Assembly: GCA_030142905.1 (NCBI GenBank)
Contig: JASJOG010000591.1
Location: 1 to 64,000, forward strand
Direction of reading: 5' to 3'
DNA length: 64,000 nucleotides
DNA from: Heliopora coerulea
Taxonomy: Eukaryota; Cnidaria; Anthozoa; Scleralcyonacea; Helioporidae
Part shown: piece after piece, positions 55,947 through 64,000 of the stretch
How the letters are laid out: every line of letters starts with the position of its first letter
How positions within the stretch are numbered: the first letter of the stretch is position 1
Made by a program: the position numbers and the translations under genes
The notes under the pieces: model-generated
Seen by the model: the letters and a program-made list of their open reading frames with translations, nothing else
The model's database searches: none
Told to the model about the DNA's origin: nothing

Positions 55947-56264
55947 CTTGAATAATAACGGTAAATTCTAATGACAGTTTTAGGCCAATTACGGGGATTG
56001 CAGTAAATGTATATGTTCCACTGTCGTATAATTCAGTACTTTTTACTACCAAGTTCGAGTTCATTTCAGTGATAGTTCTTGAATCATAGGATATTGAGAT
56101 GTTATTCGGGAATATTTCAGCAATCAATCGTTGGTTGTGCCTCCACTCCAAAACAACACCACCTCCACCATTGTTTCCATAAGTGACATTAAGTATTAAT
56201 GTGTTTCCCAAAGTCACGTAAGTCGTGTTCTGTGATTTATACCGAACTGTAAGGGTTTTTTGAC
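55947..56264 (-). CDS. Ig-superfamily receptor, V-like Ig domain exon lacking the disulfide Cys
   Basis: This 318-base minus-strand exon encodes 106 residues with V-set layout: QKTLTVRYKSQN, YVTLGNTLILNVTYG (B strand), VVLEWRHNQRL (core Trp), ISISYDSRTITEMNSNLVV and the F-strand DSGTYTFTA, ending LSLEFTVIIQ. Both canonical cysteines are missing: the B-strand position is Asn/Val and the F-strand Y-x-C is Y-T-F. Several Asn-x-Ser/Thr sites are present. The acceptor is ttaattactccag and the donor CAAG|gtaagt is consensus; both boundaries are phase 1. It is the most membrane-distal domain found; a signal-peptide exon should lie to the right. Confidence 0.82.
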
Positions 56265-56488
56265 CTGGAGTAATTAATAAAAAGACAATTGAAACGAATT
56301 TCCTATTTTTAAAAACACGTATAATCTTAGTGAATAGTCTTATTTTGAAACCAGGTGAACTATTAGTCATATTTATAGGTAGTGCTACTCTGGTTTGGTG
56401 GCCAGCGAAAGGTACATACAAGTTGCTTGAAAACATTTCTTAATTAAGGACTAAAATAGAGACAACAGATATTTACCCTAAATTTAGG

Positions 56489-56762
56489 GGTCACCGGATA
56501 TCTCCCTGATAATTAAAAAAACTAAAAAGGGTCACTGGGTATCTCCCTTGAAATAAGGGTCACCAGATATCTCCCCAAGATTACTGCTAAAACACGGTAA
56601 TGACCGAGATAGGACCATAAAATAAGACTATGAGACTAAAACAGGGTCACCGGATATATCCCCAAGAAAGGTATGGGGTCACCGGGTATCTCCCTGAGAA
56701 TTAATACTAAGCGCGGTCACCGTGTATCTCCCCTTATATAAGAGGTCACCGGATATCTCCCC
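56489..56762 (+). repeat. Seven irregularly spaced copies of a 19-base motif
   Basis: GGTCACCGGATATCTCCCC or a close variant occurs at 56489, 56530, 56558, 56645, 56677, 56715 and 56744, always in the same orientation, with unlike spacers of about 10 to 70 bases. It lies about 220 bases 5' of the Ig1 exon in the gene's direction. The unit contains GGATATC[T/C]. Function unknown. Confidence 0.8.
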
Positions 56763-56900
56763 AGAAATATAAAGAAGGAAAGAAGAACAGTAGAAAGCAA
56801 ACCGAGAAAGAAAAGGAAAAAACAAGTAATGTTTTCGAATAGCTGGAAGAATTTTTTTGTCTGGAAGTATTGACTATGAGATTAGTCAATACTTTTTTTT

Positions 56901-56945
56901 ACCCAACGTTTCGACACTCACGTTACTGTGTCTTCATCAGGGGTT
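56901..56945 (-). ncRNA. Hammerhead ribozyme motif of a PLE 3' remnant
   Basis: Minus strand: stem I AACCC/GGGT, perfect CTGATGA core (56934-56940), stem II GACAC/GTGTC, GAAACGTT and a U at the cleavage site. No coding part is left beside it, only about 100 bases of PLE-like 3' sequence to about 57010. The short palindromic stem III (ACGT) may need a dimer to work. Confidence 0.7.
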
Positions 56946-57435
56946 AGAATCGTCTGGAGTCGTACCCGTATTTATAGCACCGCTAGCGTTTTCATGTTTT
57001 TTTAAGAAGATGTTTGTAAGCTTCTGAAAAGTATTATAAAACTAAGTCTCCAGAGCACGGACGTGGCAACCGCTTTTCGCAGAGACGAAGAAACAGAAGA
57101 AGAAAGTAGCGATGAATTTCAGGGATATATAATTACGTCTAGGTTTCCGTTTCACTGATTTTTCGAATAAAATCAGCTAGTTAAGTTTTGCTTAGTCTCG
57201 GAATCATGATCCCAAGATGAAAATTGCCTTACTGAAAATCTTGTTTACCACGCCAGCATAAAAAGCATTACACATAACACCAGTACTAAAATCAAAACAT
57301 AAACCTAATCACTGCATGTAAGCTGCTTCAGGCTAATGCCACTCCAACATCTCGTCTGTCATCGAGAACAACATTTCCAACCACGTGTAAACAGTTAAAA
57401 AAGATCAGGAGACTTCTGAAACTCACTAGATTAGA

Positions 57436-57475
57436 ATCTGACGTTTCGAGCGATGGCCCCTCGTCGGAGTGAAAT
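57436..57475 (-). ncRNA. Weak hammerhead-like motif
   Basis: Minus strand: CCGACGA in place of CTGANGA, stem II GGGGCCATCGCTC (poor), GAAACGTC with a canonical GUC at the cleavage site. Probably a decayed PLE 3' end. Confidence 0.4.
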
Positions 57476-57479
57476 GTGG

Positions 57480-58227
57480 AATATGAAAAATGGGTAATAC
57501 TTTTTATAAGTAAAAAAAAGTGATGTGACACAAGAATAACTAATAAGATCAAAAAGTTATTAACAAACTAATACGAAGGTGAATCCTCTAAAATCCAAGA
57601 CATCAAGCAAAATCGGATTACCAGACATAACAAAGAATATTGCGACAAACATTCGATAAACATAGTACTCAAAACAAAGTAATAATTCTTATTATTGGCG
57701 ACTGGAAAATCATAAATCTCGATGGTAAACATATTGGAACATAGGTTAAATCTAAAAAAAAGATGCAGATCGAAACATCCAAAGGAGCTGGGACTTAAGC
57801 AACAGTACACTAACTGAAACTGTTTTAGTAAACAACTTGACCAGGTGATCTTCCATGTTGGGACCAACAGCCTTATAAGCAAAACACTGAATCAGATTGT
57901 TGACAAACATATAATGTGTGCCAGAAAAAATGGTTACTCTATTAAAAATTCTAAAAACGATTCTTTAGAAATCATCTGTTGTACAAACAGTAATTTGTAA
58001 AGAATATTAATGAAGCATGAATAGAGTAGCCTTGTTTTTGAGACACACTGTATATCGGTATACCATTCGAATATCAATATTATTATGTTGGTAATTATAA
58101 CAAGGATGACCGGACCGACTTCAAAATATTTTGTGAGGAAATTCATTTAATTTCAAATTTTGTAAGCAAAGAAATTGGGACCACATTGAAGAACAGGAAT
58201 ACTGCAAGTAAACACCTTAATCCTCAA
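57480..58227. other. Unassigned sequence 5' of the Ig gene exons found
   Basis: Short minus-strand frames occur, but none has a convincing signal peptide plus donor. If the receptor's first exon lies in the window it was not recognised. Confidence 0.35.
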
Positions 58228-58388
58228 AGCTAGTTACCACTAAAGAAAATTTGCCTGAGGAAAGGAACGGACAGGAAAGTTTTCTTTGTCTTAAATTCGT
58301 TAGTTCCGCTCGAGAATTCACAAGACAATGGAAACTAGCCTGTCCCTTCCTATCCTAAGGAAAATTTTCTTTAGTGGAAACCAGCCTG
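58228..58388. repeat. Foldback MITE-like repeat
   Basis: Left arm TACCACTAAAGAAAATTTGCC pairs with GGAAAATTTTCTTTAGTGG near the right end, and GGACAGG with CCTGTCC inside. Arms are about 50 bases. Confidence 0.65.
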
Positions 58389-59017
58389 TATGGGCACAAT
58401 CTTGGCAGCGGAGGAACCACTACCTACGCAAAGACATCATAAGCTTTATCGATTCGGTGGACCACAGTTGAAATACAAATATCCCTCAGCATACCATCTA
58501 TTCGTTGGATGGTCATCTTGGTGTTGGACCGCAAAATTTGTTGAAAAATAACACATCTAATCCTGATAGGAAAGAGCTAGAACATACGAGTTTGAGTCTT
58601 GCCATATACCACATAAATCAATTACCCACTTATGCATAAAAAGCCTAATCTAGCATATCGACGGACGAAGAACATATTGAAATAGTCAACACTTTGAGTT
58701 AAATAGTGTCAATGAAATCACGTCAGAGAGCACAATTTCTGTAAATGATTATAGATTCCGTGAAGACAGGTATCGCCAAGGTGGCAGTGTTTATTCCTTC
58801 CAATTCGTGGTAAATCAAATACAGAACCGTCCTGATTTGCATAAACTTTTCCTTCCATTTTCTCAGTTCAAATTTCCAGAAATTTCAGAATAGTTGGTAA
58901 ATATGGACATGAAGATACATACGTATTTTAAGACAGATACAACATTCGGGTCCAAGCTGCATGGGATTTCTACGGCTCGCCATGTAAATCCCCCGCAAAG
59001 TTCGGCGGCTCACATTG

Positions 59018-59412
59018 TACACTATTGTGCAAAAGTCTTAGGCACCCACTACTCATGGGCATCTTTGTACCATTCATTCAATTTGGTAAGTGACTTTGGG
59101 GAACATGCAAACATGCACAAATTTAGATTAATACAAACTTCCCACATTCGTAAGTGGGTTTTTTTGCCAATTTAACCTGCTAAGCCAAATGCTTACTGTA
59201 TTTAAAATGACAAAGATATCAATTGCGACAAGACATCGATTGGTGATATTAAACGAGCAAGGGTATTCCCAAGCTGAAATTGCACGTCAAACTGGGGTCT
59301 CAAGGTGTGGAGTCTAAGCAATTCTGACGAAGCAACAGAAGACAGGAAAAGTTGAGAACAGAAAGCGGAGTGGAAGACCAAGGAAACTTACTAAGAAGGA
59401 CGAGAAGAGCAG
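59018..59412 (+). pseudogene. Tc1-like transposon 5' end and N-terminal transposase remnant
   Basis: A terminal sequence ending TGTGCAAAAGTCTTAGGCAC (about 59030-59050) resembles Tc1 ends. From ATG at 59207 the frame reads MTKISIATRHRLVILNEQGY, SQAEIARQTGVSRCGV, a TAA at 59315-59317, then QKTGKVENRKRSGRPRKLT, the paired HTH and GRPR linker of Tc1 transposases. The DDE part is absent; unrelated repeat sequence follows. Confidence 0.75.
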
Positions 59413-59673
59413 AGTAAATGACGTACATTTTCCACACTAAAACTTCTGTAAAAAAGAAAAAATGGCGTATAAACGTGTAACTCTTGGTATTTTCAAATAA
59501 GCATTCAGTGGCACCTCGACACATAAGGCTCAACGGTAAATTTATAGAAAGAAGACGGCTTTAACCTTTCTTGAGAGGTTTTAAAATCTTAACGACAGCA
59601 TTATTGGTCGAATACGGTAAAGGTCATCATCCACAAGCCACCCGAAAGGTGAGAAAAACTGAAGCGGACAACT
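59395..59673 (+). repeat. Dispersed repeat, left half of interrupted copy
   Basis: Homologous to about 10435-10655. It stops at the target duplication AAGCGGACAACT (59662-59673), where the PLE pair is inserted, and resumes at 63741. Confidence 0.75.
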
Positions 59674-59774
59674 ACGGGCGACAGAGGTACCAGGCGGGAA
59701 TCGCAGACGGAGAAGAAATAATAAAGCCCAGCAAAAAACACGCAAAATAGGCATATTAAAGGTTTAAAATGTAT

Positions 59775-59813
59775 TTCTAACGTTTCGTTGCTACACGCAA
59801 CATCCTCAGAGAA
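59775..59813 (-). ncRNA. Hammerhead ribozyme motif, PLE-E left copy
   Basis: Inverted partner of 63634-63672, with the same CTGAGGA core, stem II GTTGC/GCAAC, GAAACGTT and stem I TTCT/AGAA. Confidence 0.7.
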
Positions 59814-59950
59814 TGAATGAAAAACTATATTACAAGGTGATGATATATTACATGATAAGTAAACGAGATATTGGCGTAGGAGCGGAAGTGGGGAGGGCAC
59901 AAGGAAACAGCAGACTGAGATGTAATGGAAGGGTCGAGAAACGAAAGGTC

Positions 59951-61737
59951 TTAAAATAAAAAGAGTGGAGAAGAGCCCATGTTGGCATTAAGTGATGGAT
60001 TGAGTTTGCGGATAAGCAGACTTTCTCTGACGAGAAGTTCAGAGTTGAAAGAAGAAGAGGACAAGATAGTAAAGTCATTAGGCGAGACAGGATGGCCAGT
60101 GTCACAATGATGTGACAGGATGCTAGTCGGAGGAGGATTGACTCGTTTTTTGCCAGTAAGGGCAGAAATACCCAAGTGCTCTGAGATTCGTGTGTGGAGA
60201 AGCCGACTCGTCTGGCCGACATACAACGAACTACAACGTTGACACTTAAAGCGGTAAACGACACGAGATCTCAAAGCCTTGGGAATCCTGTCCTTAAAGA
60301 CAAAAAAGTGAGACAATCGGAGGGAGGGGCGGAAAACAAAGCGAAGGTTAATGTGAGGGAAAGCACTGGAGCATAACTTCCGAATCTGAGTGCGAATTTG
60401 GAGGCTATGTTGACCAGTGTAGGGAAGGCAAAAGTAAACGATTTTCTTGGGGGCGAGGGAAACTTTGGGGGAGGGTGAGAAAATCTTATCAAGAAACCGG
60501 CGAATGCATGTGTCTATGAATGAAATGGGATAACCATTGAGTGAAAGAGTTTTCTTAAGATTTTGAAGATGCGAGTCAAAAATAAAATAGGAGGAGCAAA
60601 TACTAAAATAGTGAAAGTGGGTTTATGAAAAACTGAAGTAGAGAAAGAGCCATTGGATCGTGTTATAAGAACGTCAAGGAAGGGTAAACAGTTGTTGACT
60701 TCAGTTTCATGCGTGAAATTGATGTTAGGATGTTGACTATTCAAATAGCTGAGAAAAGGTGCAATATGACCGGGGGAAGCAAAAAGTAAAAAACAATCAT
60801 CAACATATCTACGGTAATAAACAGGCTTAAAATGAGTGGGGCAGTTAGAGAGCCAAGAGCGTTCATGCCAAGAAAGAAAAATATCGGCAAAAGTAGGACC
60901 CAGGGGAGAACCCATGGCAACGCCATCGGTCTGTTCAAACAAAACACCATTAAAGAAAAAATGGCAATTCTTAACTGCAAGGCTTAGAAGTTGGGTGAAT
61001 TCGGAACGGGTAAAGTTCTGAAAGTGACTGGAATTATTAAATAACTTAGAAACAATAATATCGATGGTCTCATCTAATGGAATGTTAGTGAACAGTGATT
61101 TTATGTCGAAGCTAACCATGGTTAAAGTATCAGAGTTAACGTCCAAGGCAAAAAGATCCTGAATAAAAGAGAAGGAATCGCTTACCATGTGTGTACCAGT
61201 AGAAATAGGGCGTAAAAGAGGGACTAAAAACTTTGCAAGACCATAGGAGTGAGTACCGATGGATGAGAGGATTGGTCTAAGGGGGACGCCAAGTTTGTGA
61301 ACTTTAGGTAGTCCATACAAAATACCTGGGCGTGAGCCCGATGGAAATAAATTATCGTAAATAATTTCAGATATAGTTCCATTCTTCTTTAACTCGCGTA
61401 AAAAGTTTTTCACTTGATTTTCTTGTCGTATGGAGTGTGTAATGGGGTCAGAGTCAAGTTTTCTGAATTTGTTCGTATCAGACAAGATGTCATCCATTTT
61501 CTTGTAGTAGTCCGATCGGTCGACGATAACGACACCATTCCCCTTGTCAGGTTTCATGATGAAGATATTATTATCGTTCTTAAGGTTTTTAATTATAGCG
61601 ACTTCATCTTTCGAAAAAATAAAGTTAGGTCTAGAGTAACTTCTGAAGCCAGAAAGAGCAATGTCCTTAAGTTTAGTTCGAGCGGAGTCTTTGTTGTGTC
61701 CGGATATGAGGGAGATGTTTTCGTTGTTTACCGACGT
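59951..61737 (-). pseudogene. PLE-E minus copy: RT plus GIY-YIG, frameshifted
   Basis: The frame begins at the junction (NENISLISGHNKD, then SGFRSYSRPNFIFSKDE), so it has about 40 residues of N-terminal sequence that the plus copy lacks. RT motifs KPDKGNGVVIVD, GILYGLPKVHK, VSFDIKSLFTNIP (motif A), TDGVAMGSPLGPTFAD (motif B) and YVDD are present. A 76-base deletion after HKPTFT shifts the frame and ends the long ORF at 60514. The GIY-YIG part (VYRFKCQRCSSLYVGQTS) is read in another frame ending at 59951. Confidence 0.88.
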
Positions 61738-61740
61738 TGT

Positions 61741-63496
61741 TTATAACTTTATTTTTTCGAAAGATGAAGTCGCTATAATTAAAAACCTTAAGAACGATAA
61801 TAATATCTTCATCATGAAACCTGACAAGGGGAATGGTGTCGTTATCGTCGACCGATCGGACTACTACAAGAAAATGGATGACATCTTGTCTGATACGAAC
61901 AAATTCAGAAAACTTGACTCTGACCCCATTACACACTCCATACGACAAGAAAATCAAGTGAAAAACTTTTTACGCGAGTTAAAGAAGAATGGAACTATAT
62001 CTGAAATTATTTACGATAATTTATTTCCATCGGGCTCACGCCCAGGTATTTTGTATGGACTACCTAAAGTTCACAAACTTGGCGTCCCCCTTAGACCAAT
62101 CCTCTCATCCATCGGTACTCACTCCTATGGTCTTGCAAAGTTTTTAGTCCCTCTTTTACGCCCTATTTCTACTGGTACACACATGGTAAGCGATTCCTTC
62201 TCTTTTATTCAGGATCTTTTTGCCTTGGACGTTAACTCTGATACTTTAACCATGGTTAGCTTCGACATAAAATCACTGTTCACTAACATTCCATTAGATG
62301 AGACCATCGATATTATTGTTTCTAAGTTATTTAATAATTCCAGTCACTTTCAGAACTTTACCCGTTCCGAATTCACCCAACTTCTAAGCCTTGCAGTTAA
62401 GAATTGCCATTTTTTCTTTAATGGTGTTTTGTTTGAACAGACCGATGGCGTTGCCATGGGTTCTCCCCTGGGTCCTACTTTTGCCGATATTTTTCTTTCT
62501 TGGCATGAACGCTCTTGGCTCTCTAACTGCCCCACTCATTTTAAGCCTGTTTATTACCGTAGATATGTTGATGATTGTTTTTTACTTTTTGCTTCCCCCG
62601 GTCATATTGCACCTTTTCTCAGCTATTTGAATAGTCAACATCCTAACATCAATTTCACGCATGAAACTGAAGTCAACAACTGTTTACCCTTCCTTGACGT
62701 TCTTATAACACGATCCAATGGCTCTTTCTCTACTTCAGTTTTTCATAAACCCACTTTCACTGGCTTATACACCAACTACAATAGTTTTATTCCGTCTGTT
62801 TACAAAACAGGATTAATATCTTCCCTTCTTAATCGCTATTTTAGTATTTGCTCCTCCTATTTTATTTTTGACTCGCATCTTCAAAATCTTAAGAAAACTC
62901 TTTCACTCAATGGTTATCCCATTTCATTCATAGACGCATGCATTCGCCGGTTTCTTGATAAGATTTTCTCACCCTCCCCCAAAGTTTCCCTCGCCCCCAA
63001 GAAAATCGTTTACTTTTGCCTTCCCTACACTGGTCAACATAGCCTCCAAATTCGCACTCAGATTCGGAAGTTATGCTCCAGTGCTTTCCCTCACATTAAC
63101 CTTCGCTTTGTTTTCCGCCCCTCCCTCCGATTGTCTCACTTTTTTGTCTTTAAGGACAGGATTCCCAAGGCTTTGAGATCTCGTGTCGTTTACCGCTTTA
63201 AGTGTCAACGTTGTAGTTCGTTGTATGTCGGCCAGACGAGTCGGCTTCTCCACACACGAATCTCAGAGCACTTGGGTATTTCTGCCCTTACTGGCAAAAA
63301 ACGAGTCAATCCTCCTCCGACTAGCATCCTGTCACATCATTGTGACACTGGACATCCTGTCTCGCCTAATGACTTTACTATCTTGTCCTCTTCTTCTTTC
63401 AACTCTGAACTTCTCGTCAGAGAAAGTCTGCTTATCCGCAAACTCAATCCATCACTTAATGCCAACATGGGCTCTTCTCCACTCTTTTTATTTTAA
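61741..63496 (+). CDS. PLE-E plus copy: reverse transcriptase plus GIY-YIG endonuclease, 5'-truncated
   Basis: The open frame is uninterrupted to TAA at 63496. Element-derived codons begin at about 61741; the preceding open codons (61661-61740) come from antisense of the other copy. RT blocks: KPDKGNGVVIVDRSDYYKKM, GSRPGILYGLPKVHKLG, VSFDIKSLFTNIPLDE (motif A), TDGVAMGSPLGPTFADIF (motif B) and YRRYVDDCFLLF (catalytic YVDD, about 62564-62575). The C-terminal GIY-YIG nuclease has VVYRFKCQRC, LYVGQTSRLLHTRISEH. The enzyme would nick DNA and prime reverse transcription of PLE RNA. All motifs look intact, but the natural N-terminus is missing, so activity is doubtful. Confidence 0.88.
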
Positions 63497-63633
63497 GACC
63501 TTTCGTTTCTCGACCCTTCCATTACATCTCAGTCTGCTGTTTCCTTGTGCCCTCCCCACTTCCGCTCCTACGCCAATATCTCGTTTACTTATCATGTAAT
63601 ATATCATCACCTTGTAATATAGTTTTTCATTCA

Positions 63634-63672
63634 TTCTCTGAGGATGTTGCGTGTAGCAACGAAACGTTAGAA
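63634..63672 (+). ncRNA. Hammerhead ribozyme motif, PLE-E right copy
   Basis: Stem I TTCT/AGAA, core CTGAGGA (fits CTGANGA) at 63638-63644, stem II GTTGC/GCAAC with loop GTGTA, GAAA at 63661-63664, a minimal stem III ACGT and U at the cleavage site. It lies about 140 bases after the stop codon. One extra base follows the core, so activity is uncertain. Confidence 0.7.
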
Positions 63673-63740
63673 ATACATTTTAAACCTTTAATATGCCTAT
63701 TTTGCGTGTTTTTTGCTGGGCTTTATTATTTCTTCTCCGT

Positions 63741-64000
63741 AAGCGGACAACTGTTTCGCCAAATGACAATTTGGTGACCAAAATCAAGTAGCTTTCCAAC
63801 GTGTTACCTGGCGGCTGTTTTCCCTAAATTTTTGTTTCGAGCCAGAAATGCATCCCGACGTCTTCAGTGGGGCGACATTTCATATGGAAAACGATCCTGA
63901 ATGAGGCAATGAAATTCTTGAGTGGAAAGCGGAGAGAGCAACCAAAGACTGCTACGGCCTGGACAAGTTTTCTGGACAATGAGTGTTTTATCACACTTCT
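63741..64000 (+). repeat. Dispersed repeat, right half of interrupted copy
   Basis: It continues the homology to 10640-10925 after the PLE pair, starting with the second copy of AAGCGGACAACT. It runs to the window edge. Confidence 0.75.

Larger units (their letters stand above)
59674..63740. mobile_element. Head-to-head pair of PLE copies (PLE-E) with 12-bp target duplication
   Basis: A minus-strand copy (59674 to about 61737) and a plus-strand copy (about 61741-63740) are joined at their 5'-truncated ends, with 3' ends outward. They are nearly identical in sequence. The minus copy has a 76-base deletion relative to the plus copy and an extra tail at its 3' end. AAGCGGACAACT is duplicated on both sides (59662-59673 and 63741-63752). 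A related repeat at 10435-10930 shows the same site empty. The near identity points to a recent single insertion. Confidence 0.9.

Noticed and set aside
56489..56762. CRISPR-like array of short repeats and spacers
   Set aside because: The repeats vary, the spacers differ greatly in length, and the context is an animal intron. It is not a CRISPR array.
59848..60264. 138-codon ORFs overlapping the PLE endonuclease (also 63183-63599)
   Set aside because: They are out-of-frame shadows of the GIY-YIG coding sequence; the same shadow occurs in both PLE copies.

Overview
The window looks like nuclear DNA of an invertebrate animal, most likely a cnidarian and plausibly a stony coral or sea anemone. 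It is AT-rich, with long introns, GT-AG splice sites, immunoglobulin exons in phase 1, and a dense mix of Penelope-like, hAT, Tigger, Tc1, non-LTR and Ty3/Gypsy elements. The species assignment is an inference; no search was run.

One host gene can be read, on the minus strand, over at least 52 kb. Its exons run right to left: a V-like Ig domain (55947-56264), a second Ig domain (47310-47549), a third I-set-like Ig domain (40516-40743), a Ser/Thr-rich stalk (26333-26410), a possible extra small exon (7859-7933), a transmembrane exon (7016-7177) and a cytoplasmic exon with two Tyr-x-x-Leu/Val motifs (3639-3853). Every joined boundary is phase 1, and all have recognisable splice sites. The predicted product is a single-pass Ig-superfamily receptor with a possible SH2-docking tail, a layout similar to invertebrate allorecognition receptors. 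The first exon (signal peptide) and the last exon(s) lie outside the window or were not recognised.

The introns and flanks are full of transposons. 1-1392: 3' end of a non-LTR element. 4141-5607: Tigger/pogo element carrying an antisense HIRAN-like pseudogene. 12320-20592: minus-strand APE-type LINE split by a complete hAT element (12638-16906). 20972-25665: cluster of Penelope-like elements (PLEs). 31824-34263: BED-finger hAT with one stop codon. 35085-35730: possible solo LTR. 36534-39837: more PLE copies. 43480-45666: decayed Ty3/Gypsy pol. 49229-50302: non-autonomous DNA transposon with a nested hAT MITE. 59018-59412: Tc1 remnant. 59674-63740: a young head-to-head pair of PLE copies with a 12-bp target duplication; a related repeat at 10435-10930 keeps the empty site.

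PLE 3' ends recur with sequences that fold as small hammerhead ribozymes. I count fifteen candidates on both strands, from near-perfect to clearly decayed. Apart from the Ig gene, the coding sequence seen is transposon-derived, most of it interrupted by stops, frameshifts or truncation. The longest intact frame is the plus-strand PLE reverse transcriptase/GIY-YIG protein ending at 63496.
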